From assembly GCA_904394195.1 (NCBI GenBank), contig CAJFNH010000083.1:1-6055 (forward strand): DNA of 6,055 nt, given 5' to 3'. Below the pieces are notes generated by a model. That model ran no database searches. It was not told the DNA's origin and worked only from the letters and a program-made list of their open reading frames with translations. The stretch comes from Candidatus Gallimonas caecicola. GTDB taxonomy: Bacteria; Bacillota; Clostridia; Christensenellales; Borkfalkiaceae. A program made the translations under genes and the position numbers. This document shows positions 1 to 4,951 of the stretch, piece by piece (position 1 is the first letter of the stretch; each line of letters opens with the position of its first letter).

Positions 1-547
1 CACCCTCCGCGTCGTAGGGCGGCGTGGCGGTCAGCGCGATCCGCTTGCAGTCCTCCCCCAGCATGCCGAGGAATTTTTCCAGCGCGCGCTGCCATTCGCC
101 GCGCAGATGGTGCGCCTCGTCCAGACAGACGGTGCCGATGCCCTGTTCGCGCAGCAGCCGAAGAATATCGATATCCGAACAGTCCTCCTCCCCCTGCGCA
201 GGCACCCGTTCGATCGCGGTATAGAGCGCCTGATAGGTGATGGAAGTTACCGGGCGCACCCGGTGCAGATCGGCGGAATAGACTGCAGAGAACTGCGCGC
301 CATCCTCCAGAAACAGGTCGCGCAGCCGTTCCCCCCACTGCCCGCGGATGGCGGTCGTGGGCGACAGGATGATACACGGCCTGCCGATGCGGCGGATGAG
401 TTCCAGCACGAGAACGGTCTTTCCGCTGCCCGGCGCCGCAACGATATGGATCCTGCCGTCCTTCAGATATGCGTCGGCATGATCGAGCACGCGCTTCTGA
501 TAGCTGCGGAACTGCCCGCGAAAGGACATTCCCTCTAATCCGTTCAT
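1..547 (-). CDS. DEAD/DEAH-box superfamily 2 helicase, N-terminal part (runs off the window)
   Basis: The first 182 codons of an ATP-dependent SF2 helicase or translocase; the 3' part lies beyond base 1. Seen in the translation: a Q-motif-like FRSYQ near residues 13-17, Walker A APGSGKT at 38-44, motif Ia SPTTAIRGQW at 62-71, a TSITYQAL segment at 101-108, Walker B DEAHH at 143-147 and motif III TATPP at 173-177. This is the first RecA-like domain. The ATG at 547 is preceded by a purine-rich GGAAGGGGGAAGT ribosome binding site about 5 bases away; a second in-frame ATG at codon 7 is less well placed. The gene lies just downstream of the tRNA-Thr terminator, and no separate promoter is visible between them. 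Family membership is clear. The substrate (DNA repair, RNA or phage defence) cannot be told without the C-terminal half. Confidence 0.9.
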   Translation of the reverse strand, partial: MNGLEGMSFRGQFRSYQKRVLDHADAYLKDGRIHIVAAPGSGKTVLVLELIRRIGRPCIILSPTTAIRGQWGERLRDLFLEDGAQFSAVYSADLHRVRPVTSITYQALYTAIERVPAQGEEDCSDIDILRLLREQGIGTVCLDEAHHLRGEWQRALEKFLGMLGEDCKRIALTATPPYDAEG

Positions 548-573
548 ACTTCCCCCTTCCGTCGTGAAAATAG

Positions 574-602
574 AAAAAAGGGACACCGCACGGGCGCCCC
601 TT
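574..602 (-). terminator. Rho-independent terminator of tRNA-Thr
   Basis: On the minus strand, AAGGGGCGCC and GGTGTCCCTT form a 10-bp stem (two G-U pairs) around a 5-base loop. The stem runs into six T residues, 8 bases past the tRNA 3' end. Position, GC-rich stem and T-tract are those of an intrinsic terminator. The helicase start codon lies only 26 bases further on. Confidence 0.85.
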
Positions 603-609
603 CACGCAA

Positions 610-685
610 TGGAGCTTCTGGTCGGACTTGAACCGACGACCTATTGATTACGAATCAATCGCTCTACCGACTGAGCCACAGAAGC
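610..685 (-). tRNA. tRNA-Thr (anticodon CGT)
   Basis: A full 76-base cloverleaf including an encoded CCA end. The acceptor stem GCTTCTG/CAGAAGC is perfect (7 bp), the D stem is GCTC/GAGC, and the anticodon stem ATTGA/TCAAT encloses loop TTCGTAA with anticodon CGT, which reads the threonine codon ACG. The T stem is GTCGG/CCGAC with loop TTCAAGT. The discriminator base is T. The gene is a single-tRNA unit between a lipid kinase and a helicase, with its own promoter and terminator. Its wobble base is C34, so it is not itself a substrate of the nearby U34-modifying enzymes. Confidence 0.97.
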
Positions 686-716
686 ATACCTGTCCGCAGA
701 ACGGACACGCTCATAC

Positions 717-745
717 ATTATATGAAAATCGCCGTGAAAATGCAA
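717..745 (-). promoter_or_regulatory. Sigma-A-type promoter for tRNA-Thr
   Basis: Minus strand: a perfect -10 TATAAT (717-722), a 17-base spacer and a partial -35 TTGCAT (740-745, three of six consensus bases). The predicted start is near base 710, giving a short leader before the mature tRNA 5' end at 685. The -35 lies inside a palindrome that begins at the lipid kinase stop codon. Confidence 0.75.
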
Positions 746-766
746 GCGTTTTTGCAAGCATTTTCA
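735..766. repeat. Palindrome and tandem 12-mers between the lipid kinase stop and the tRNA promoter
   Basis: TGAAAATGC (735-743) and GCATTTTCA (758-766) are perfect 9-base inverted arms around 14 bases. Overlapping them are two back-to-back 12-mers, TGCAAGCGTTTT (741-752) and TGCAAGCATTTT (753-764), differing at one base. The palindrome includes the lipid kinase stop codon and covers the tRNA -35. It could be a weak terminator hairpin for the upstream gene (AT-rich stem, poor T-tract) or an operator; the sequence does not decide. Confidence 0.6.
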
Positions 767-1669
767 TATTTTTTTCTTTTCGGGGACAAACAGCCTCATT
801 CTGCGGGGAAGCAGCTCCACCTCGATATTGCCGCGCATGCCCTCCTCGCCGTCCAGATCCCACACGACGTCCTGCGCCGTTTCGATCTGAAAGCGGCTGC
901 CGCGCAGGAACGCAAGGTGTTTTTTGCGCCCCTTGCCGCGAAACAAAAAGAGCGAGACCAGCGTGGCGTACGCCCCCATGCGGGCAAAGAAACCGGGGCG
1001 TTCCTTCTGGCGGATGATCGCCATCTCCATCTGCCCGTCCGCCATGCTCGCATGCCGGTTGACGCGCATTCCCGCGACCGAGCGCCCGTTCATCGTGAGG
1101 ATGAGCACGGAGTGCGTCTGCACGCTCCCCTCTTCCGACGTCACCTTCAGGGGGAACACGCGCAGCTTGAGCTCACGGCGGATGACCTCGAACGCATAGG
1201 CGAGGATGCCGAACTTCTTTTTGGAGGAGGGTTTGGCGGTGTATGTCGCGCGGGTGAAAGCGCCCGCCGCGGCAATGTACATGGCATACCTGCCGCCGTT
1301 CAGGCGCATGACGTCCAGCCACGCCTCGTGTCCTTTTAGGATGACGCCGAGCGCGCCCTTCACATTGCGCGGGATGCCGAGCGAGCGGGCAACGTCGTTG
1401 GTCGTTCCGCCCGGAATATAGCCGAGCTGCACCTGCGCCTCGCCGATGCCCTGCAGAACGCGGTTGAAGGTGCCGTCGCCGCCCGAAAACAGGATGACGT
1501 CATACTTCTGTGCCCCCGCACGGGCGTGCGATGTCATGTCCTCGCCGCTCTCGGTGGCGATGATGTCCACCCCGTCAAAATGACTGCGCAGCGTGCGCTC
1601 GATATAGCCGATCTTTTTTGCGACTTTGCCTTTGCCGCTCGTCGGATGATATAAAAACAGGCAATTCAC
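764..1669 (-). CDS. Diacylglycerol kinase family lipid kinase (DagK/YegS/BmrU type)
   Basis: Predicted to phosphorylate a lipid such as diacylglycerol with ATP at the inner membrane face, which in Gram-positive bacteria recycles diacylglycerol for phospholipid and lipoteichoic acid synthesis. The 301-residue length is usual for the family. Motifs: HPTSGKGK at 8-15 (the family's N-terminal NPxSG-type motif), GGDGT at 63-67 in the nucleotide-binding domain, PGGTTNDVARSLG at 86-98, ADGQME at 210-215 and DLDGE at 271-275 in the C-terminal beta domain. I chose GTG at 1669 because it places the first beta strand (CLFLY) at the N-terminus and no in-frame ATG lies nearby; an open frame continues upstream only as antisense or out-of-frame sequence. 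No good ribosome binding site precedes the GTG, and a strong promoter predicts transcription starting at this very base. Known family members prefer various lipids, so the substrate is inferred. Confidence 0.9.
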   Translation of the reverse strand: MNCLFLYHPTSGKGKVAKKIGYIERTLRSHFDGVDIIATESGEDMTSHARAGAQKYDVILFSGGDGTFNRVLQGIGEAQVQLGYIPGGTTNDVARSLGIPRNVKGALGVILKGHEAWLDVMRLNGGRYAMYIAAAGAFTRATYTAKPSSKKKFGILAYAFEVIRRELKLRVFPLKVTSEEGSVQTHSVLILTMNGRSVAGMRVNRHASMADGQMEMAIIRQKERPGFFARMGAYATLVSLFLFRGKGRKKHLAFLRGSRFQIETAQDVVWDLDGEEGMRGNIEVELLPRRMRLFVPEKKKI

Positions 1670-1675
1670 GCTCTT

Positions 1676-1704
1676 ATTATACCCGATCCGCCCTCTTTTG
1701 GCAA
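1676..1704 (-). promoter_or_regulatory. Near-consensus sigma-A promoter for the lipid kinase
   Basis: Minus strand: -35 TTGCCA (1699-1704, five of six consensus bases), exactly 17 bases of spacer, and -10 TATAAT (1676-1681, six of six). It lies in the 41-base gap after the U32 gene, with the -35 starting 7 bases past that gene's stop. Counting from the -10, +1 falls at about base 1669, the G of the GTG start, which predicts a leaderless or nearly leaderless mRNA. Confidence 0.8.
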
Positions 1705-1710
1705 TGTTTT

Positions 1711-2904
1711 TTACTGCCGCATCCGGCGGCGGCGCAGAATGTCCCCCGCCGCGAGCGGAAGGGAGCAGGCGAACGTATAGCGCCCCTGCACGAGCTTTGC
1801 ATCCGCGCAGGGCGCGCCCGCCGCGTCGCGCAAATCCTCCACTGCAATGCAGCTGCCGAACGCAGCGCCCGGCGAGAGCACCTCGAGCACCTCGCCCACG
1901 CGAAAGCGGTTGCGCATTTCCACGCAAACGTAGCCGTCTTTCCGGAACAAAACAACGGCGATGAAGGTACACGTTCCCGCCGCCTGCGAGCCGTCCGGAA
2001 GCAACGTATCGTGATTTTCCCCGAGGGCGAACGCCGTGGTATAGGCGCGGTGGTCGCAAGTCTCCAGCTCATCTGCAAGCGCCGCGGCGGGAGCGCCGTC
2101 CAGGATGCGGCGGTAGGCGTTGACGACGGTGGCAAGATAGTATTCGCTCTTCATCCTGCCCTCGATCTTGAAGGAGCACACGCCCGCCGCGGCAAGTTCG
2201 TCCAGATGAGCGCTCAAATTGAGGTCGCGGCTGTTCATGACGTAGGTGCCCCGCCCGTCCTCCTCCAGGTCGCACCAGCCGCTCTGTCCCTTGCTCTGGA
2301 TGCGGTAGGCGCGGCGGCACGCCTGCACGCAGGCGCCGCGGTTGGCAGGCCTGTCGTCCAGATAGTCGGAGAGATAACACCTGCCGCTGTAGGAGATGCA
2401 CATGGCGCCGTGCACGAACGCCTCCAGCTCCAGATCGGGGCAGGCGGCGTGAATGGCAGCGATCTCCGCAAAGGAGAGCTCTCGGGCGAGCACTACGCGG
2501 CTCGCCCCCAGCGCCCGATAGGCGCGCGCGGCCTCCGCATTGGTGACGTTCGCCTGCGTGGAGATGTGAACGGCAAGCGCGGGCGCCACCCGCCTGCAGA
2601 GCGCGAGCGCGCCCAGATCGGACACGAGCACCGCGTCCGCCCCCATCCGTTCGAGCGAGCGAAAGCTTTCGGCAAGCGGCGCAAGGTCGGCGTTGCGCAC
2701 AAAGATATTGGCGGCGACGTACACCTTTTTGCCCCGTTCGTGCGCATAGGCGATCCCCTCGGCAAGTTCTTCTTCTGTAAAGTTATCGGCGAAGGCGCGC
2801 AAGGAAAAGGCCTTCCCGCCCGCATACACGGCGTCGGCGCCGAAGTTCAGAGCGCATTTGAGTTTTGCAAGGCTGCCCGCGGGGGCAAGAAGTTCGGGTC
2901 TCAT
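1711..2904 (-). CDS. U32 family protein, TrhP/YrrO-like tRNA U34 hydroxylation enzyme
   Basis: A 397-residue member of the 'peptidase U32' family. The U32 signature is complete at 161-179: E-A-F, H-G-A-M-C169, then G-R-C176 and S179. It is followed by RGACVQACRRAY (189-200), whose C192 and C196 with C169 and C176 give the four-cysteine set expected for an iron-sulfur cluster. FKIEGRMKS (245-253) is also typical. Family knowledge: TrhP (E. coli YegQ) and B. subtilis YrrN/YrrO use prephenate-dependent chemistry to make 5-hydroxyuridine at tRNA position 34, while RlhA acts on 23S rRNA and is longer. The length and the TrmR-like gene two positions upstream favour the tRNA role. ATG at 2904 overlaps the kinase stop by ATGA, and AAAGGAG lies upstream as ribosome binding site. 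It is the last gene of the coupled operon. Older annotations call such proteins collagenase-like proteases. Confidence 0.88.
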   Translation of the reverse strand: MRPELLAPAGSLAKLKCALNFGADAVYAGGKAFSLRAFADNFTEEELAEGIAYAHERGKKVYVAANIFVRNADLAPLAESFRSLERMGADAVLVSDLGALALCRRVAPALAVHISTQANVTNAEAARAYRALGASRVVLARELSFAEIAAIHAACPDLELEAFVHGAMCISYSGRCYLSDYLDDRPANRGACVQACRRAYRIQSKGQSGWCDLEEDGRGTYVMNSRDLNLSAHLDELAAAGVCSFKIEGRMKSEYYLATVVNAYRRILDGAPAAALADELETCDHRAYTTAFALGENHDTLLPDGSQAAGTCTFIAVVLFRKDGYVCVEMRNRFRVGEVLEVLSPGAAFGSCIAVEDLRDAAGAPCADAKLVQGRYTFACSLPLAAGDILRRRRMRQ

Positions 2905-3416
2905 CTCATCTCCTTTGTGCGCAACGTGTCTGCGATCGTGCGGGCGATCCCGGACACGGCCATGCCGTCCGTTGCGATCTTCACCCCGCCCATGTCCGCC
3001 TCATACAGGGGAAGGCGGGCGAGAGCGCGGGCGATGACGTCAGGCGTGCGCCTGCCCGCGGCGACGTCCCCTTCAAGGCGGGCACGCACCGTATCCGGGC
3101 GCGCCGTGAGCGTGAACAGAAAAAACTGCGTCTTTGCCCCGATGCGCGCGAGCAATTCGTCGACGATCTCCCTGCGCGGCATCACCCAGGAAAAAAGCAC
3201 GTTCTCCGCCGCGGTGCAGTTCAGGAAGGAGCGCAGAAGGTGCGCCGCGTTGGAGAGAACGAGCTCCTTCGTCTCCTGCGTCACCGCAAAGGGCGTCAGA
3301 TCCCAGCACCAGTCGCCGTCAAGGAAGGCGCAGGGCGCGAGCAGCTTTTTGAGTTCGTTGCAGACGGCGCTCTTGCCCACGCCCATCGTACCGTTGACAA
3401 AGATGAGTTTTTTCAT
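2901..3416 (-). CDS. Small P-loop NTPase / putative kinase (function unknown)
   Basis: A 171-residue P-loop protein. Walker A is GTMGVGKS at residues 9-16 right after the first beta strand (KLIFVNG), and DGDWCWD follows at 33-39, a place where small-molecule kinases keep an acidic substrate or magnesium site. RPDTVRARLEGD (about 108-119) resembles the LID/arginine region of nucleotide and shikimate-type kinases. The size and layout fit a phosphotransferase of the AAA_33/zeta-toxin-like group rather than a true AAA+ ATPase. I do not recognise a characterised member. It sits between the methyltransferase and the U32 gene with ATGA overlaps at both ends. The start ATG at 3416 has a very strong GGAGGAG site. 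In B. subtilis the comparable cluster ends with uridine kinase (udk), but this protein is too short and too different to be called Udk. A role linked to tRNA or nucleotide metabolism is inference only. Confidence 0.8.
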   Translation of the reverse strand: MKKLIFVNGTMGVGKSAVCNELKKLLAPCAFLDGDWCWDLTPFAVTQETKELVLSNAAHLLRSFLNCTAAENVLFSWVMPRREIVDELLARIGAKTQFFLFTLTARPDTVRARLEGDVAAGRRTPDVIARALARLPLYEADMGGVKIATDGMAVSGIARTIADTLRTKEMR

Positions 3417-3997
3417 GTCTCCTCCGTTCTGCGGGCGACGGCAAGTCCCTTTCCGACGGGAAGCACCTGCGTGCGGAAGCCGCCGTCCGAGGAGAGCGCC
3501 TGCAGAAATTCTTCGATATGCCGTGCGAGCATCCTGCGTTTTTTGGGAACGTCCCCCGAAAAGAGGGACACGTCATCCGCACACAGCACGCCGCCTGCCC
3601 GCAGCAGCCGCCTGCAGTCGGGCAGCAGACGGCGGTACTGCACCTTGGCGCAATCCAGAAAGATGAGGTCGAAGCACCCTTCCAGTTGCGGCAGGATATC
3701 CAGCGCGTCCCCCTCGAGCAGGCGCACGCGATCGGCAACGCCGAAGGAGGCGAAATTTTCCTTTGCGGCAGCGATGCGCTCCCCGTCCCGCTCGACGGCG
3801 GTGACATGGACTGCGCCGCCGAGCAGCAGGGCGATTGCGGTCAGACCCCTGCCCGTTCCCACTTCCAGCACACGCGCCCCGCCGATGCGCGCCGCCTCAT
3901 CCAATAAAACGGCGAGCACATCGTCGCTCGCCGTAGGGTCCCGTTCCCGGAGAGCCGCCGCCCGAAGCGCGGCAAGCCGTTCCGATGATTTGTTCAT
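3413..3997 (-). CDS. trmR: SAM-dependent O-methyltransferase, TrmR (YrrM)-like
   Basis: A 194-residue class I methyltransferase of the COMT-like O-methyltransferase family. Motif I is VLEVGTGRG (43-51), the SAM ribose-binding acidic residue is E69 in VERD, GDALD is at 97-101, and FDLIFLDCAKVQY (109-121) and ADDVS (140-144) supply the metal-binding acidic residues, probably D115, D141 and D142. The protein is slightly shorter than B. subtilis TrmR. Family knowledge: TrmR methylates 5-hydroxyuridine at tRNA position 34 to 5-methoxyuridine, broadening codon reading. The U32 hydroxylation gene in the same operon supports this. I chose ATG at 3997 because it makes an ATGA overlap with the tfoX-like stop; an ATG 15 bases upstream is possible but has no better ribosome binding site. 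The substrate remains an inference; the generic alternative is a catechol or caffeoyl-CoA-type O-methyltransferase. Confidence 0.85.
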   Translation of the reverse strand: MNKSSERLAALRAAALRERDPTASDDVLAVLLDEAARIGGARVLEVGTGRGLTAIALLLGGAVHVTAVERDGERIAAAKENFASFGVADRVRLLEGDALDILPQLEGCFDLIFLDCAKVQYRRLLPDCRRLLRAGGVLCADDVSLFSGDVPKKRRMLARHIEEFLQALSSDGGFRTQVLPVGKGLAVARRTEET

Positions 3998-4269
3998 GGT
4001 ATCATCTGCCATAACAGTCCGCAAAGTTCTTCCTTGCTCCTTCCTTCCATGAGAAAGGCGGGTTTTGCCCCCGCGTGCGGCGGGAGGAGCGGCGCCCCCT
4101 CCAGAAGCGGACGGGACGCGGGCGTATCTTTGAGATAGAGCCGCCCGTCCTCGATGGTGCCGACCAGATGCTCCCTGAAATAGACGAGCCATTCCCCCAT
4201 CATGGGGCGGATGCGCACCTCCGGAATCCCTTCGACAATGGAACGTGCAATTTCTTTCGGCGTGCCCAT
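3994..4269 (-). CDS. TfoX/Sxy N-terminal-domain family protein
   Basis: A 91-residue protein that is essentially one TfoX_N domain. Visible hallmarks are RPMMGEW (21-27), the core Y-F-x-x-x-L-V-G near 30-37, DGRLYLK (41-47), and PPHAGAKPAFL (63-73). Full-length TfoX/Sxy is a competence regulator in Gammaproteobacteria; stand-alone TfoX_N proteins are common in Firmicutes and their job is unknown. The ATG at 4269 is preceded by AAAGGGGGTATC, a good ribosome binding site; the open frame continues upstream but through low-complexity hairpin sequence that is not family-like. It is the first gene of the four-gene coupled operon, its TGA overlapping the methyltransferase ATG. No clear promoter was found upstream. 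Confidence 0.85.
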   Translation of the reverse strand: MGTPKEIARSIVEGIPEVRIRPMMGEWLVYFREHLVGTIEDGRLYLKDTPASRPLLEGAPLLPPHAGAKPAFLMEGRSKEELCGLLWQMIP

Positions 4270-4331
4270 GATACCCCCTTTGCCCCGCACAGGGGCCGCA
4301 GATCGGCAGTTGCCCGATCCCCGATCCCCCC

Positions 4332-4375
4332 TGTCCTTTGGACATCCCCCCTTAAAACAAGTGTTAAGGGGGGGG
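4332..4375. repeat. GC-rich hairpins upstream of the tfoX-like gene
   Basis: CCCCCCTTAA (4346-4355) and TTAAGGGGGG (4364-4373) form a perfect 10-bp hairpin with an 8-base loop. Next to it TGTCC-TTT-GGACA (4332-4344) is a 5-bp hairpin. A second C6 run at 4326-4331 could compete for the same G8 run (4368-4375). On the minus strand these would lie in the 5' leader of the tfoX operon, about 60-105 bases ahead of the start codon. They could be an attenuator or an intergenic hairpin repeat. There is no T-tract after the stem on either strand, so a plain terminator is unlikely. Confidence 0.55.
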
Positions 4376-4472
4376 CTCATCCGTCCGCTTCGCAGCCATC
4401 TTCCCCAAAAATTTTCGGCTTTTCAGAGGAAGCCTGATTGACTGTCCTTGACATGTGACGACCCCACCCTAC

Positions 4473-4493
4473 CCTCCCCTTACAAAGGGGAGG
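4473..4493. repeat. 9-bp perfect hairpin before the tandem element
   Basis: CCTCCCCTT and AAGGGGAGG are perfect inverted arms with a 3-base ACA loop. It lies about 25 bases before copy A of the tandem structured element and has no counterpart directly before copy B. There is no T-tract. It is a hairpin of unknown role. Confidence 0.55.
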
Positions 4494-4516
4494 CATGAAT
4501 TGGAGCTATAATCATG

Positions 4517-4727
4517 TGCGCAAGCAGGGTTGCCCTGCGCCGCGTGACTCAATTTGCCGACACCTCGGCTTATGGGGAAAGAGTGAATGTGGGCGAAGTA
4601 TAATGGGAAGCCCCTAAAATTCGCCCGCAGAGGGAAAACGAGCCGCAGTCAGCCGAAGGCGCGTCGCGGCGGCGTTTTCCTTGAAAATCACGGCAAAGAT
4701 TTTTGCCTTTGCAAAAAGATTTGCGTG
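4517..4727 (+). ncRNA. Structured element, copy A (candidate noncoding RNA, no family recognised)
   Basis: First of two diverged tandem copies, period about 229 bases. Stems in order: P1, CGC 4519-4521 with GCG 4542-4544, extended by two wobble pairs (4517-4518 with 4545-4546), enclosing GCAGGG/CCCTGC (4524-4529/4533-4538). P2, GCCGA/TCGGC (4556-4560/4565-4569). Then the linker GGAAAGAGTGA (4576-4586). P3, 10 bp (4588-4597/4620-4629). P4, 10 bp (4631-4640/4673-4682) with inner GCCGC/GCGGC and GTCAGCC (4648-4654). P5 starts in AAAATCACG, with CAC/GTG (4689-4691/4725-4727) and a bulged G4692 closing a long hairpin. G-U pairs in P1, P3 and P4 work only as plus-strand RNA. No good start codon plus ribosome binding site gives a credible protein here. 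A MITE-like DNA repeat is the main alternative. Confidence 0.6.
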
Positions 4728-4745
4728 AACACGCTATCATTTCCT

Positions 4746-4949
4746 CCCGCAAGCAGGGTTGCCCTGCGCAGCGGGACCCAATTTGCCGCTCACGCGGCTT
4801 ACGCGGAAAGAGTGAGGGCGGCGAAGTTATGATTGTTGCGATATTCGCCGCCGAGAGACAACCGGCGGTCAGCCGCCCTTGCGGCATGCCCGCGGGTTGT
4901 CTCTCAAAATCACGACTTTTTCTTTCATCAGTTTGAAAGAAAAAGTGTG
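4746..4949 (+). ncRNA. Structured element, copy B (candidate noncoding RNA, no family recognised)
   Basis: Second copy of the element. A 22-base block (4748-4769) is identical to 4519-4540 in copy A, and the rest has drifted while keeping the same stems. P1, CCCGC/GCGGG (4746-4750/4771-4775). P2, GCCGC/GCGGC (4785-4789/4794-4798). Linker GGAAAGAGTGA (4805-4815) is identical. P3, GGCGGCGAA with TTCGCCGCC (4817-4825/4844-4852). P4, 11 bp (4853-4863/4895-4905), with inner stems 4865-4868/4890-4893 and GCCGC/GCGGC 4872-4876/4881-4885, and GTCAGCC at 4868-4874. P5 again begins in AAAATCACG: CAC, bulged G4914, then a 12-bp stem (4915-4926/4935-4946) and GTG 4947-4949. It ends 2 bases from the RNase J stop codon on the opposite strand. 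No T-tract follows the last hairpin. Confidence 0.6.
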
Positions 4950-4951
4950 AA

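Noticed and set aside
1670..2059. Upstream extension of the lipid kinase to an ATG at 2059
   Set aside because: The added 130 residues are an out-of-frame reading of the U32 gene, and lipid kinases of this family start just before the NPxSG-type motif.
1618..3666. Long plus-strand open frame of 682 codons, and another at 2865-4052
   Set aside because: They lie antisense to the U32, kinase and methyltransferase genes, which have clear motifs, ribosome binding sites and coupled overlaps. Their translations are rich in R, A, G and H without domains, as expected for shadows of GC-rich genes.
3995..4012. Alternative methyltransferase start 15 bases upstream (ATG at 4012)
   Set aside because: It has no better ribosome binding site, and the ATG at 3997 continues the ATGA overlap pattern seen at the two following junctions. 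It is not excluded.
4448..4453. TTGACA as a -35 box for copy A
   Set aside because: It is a perfect hexamer, but no -10-like sequence follows at about 17 bases; that stretch is a run of C and T.
4507..4512. TATAAT as a promoter for the structured element
   Set aside because: No -35 hexamer lies at 16-18 bases (the nearest candidate is 22 bases away), and the matching place before copy B reads TATCAT.
4570..4936. Short open frames across the tandem element on both strands
   Set aside because: No credible ribosome binding sites or domains, and the two copies do not keep the same frame. The changes between copies preserve base pairing instead of codons.
4915..4949. Hammerhead-like motifs (CTGATGA, GAAA, GTC) on the minus strand of copy B
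   Set aside because: There is no stem II between CTGATGA and GAAA and no stems I and III in the needed places. The bases are part of the P5 hairpin and copy A lacks them.
4517..4949. CRISPR array
   Set aside because: There are only two copies of about 205 bases with no short repeat-spacer pattern and no cas genes.
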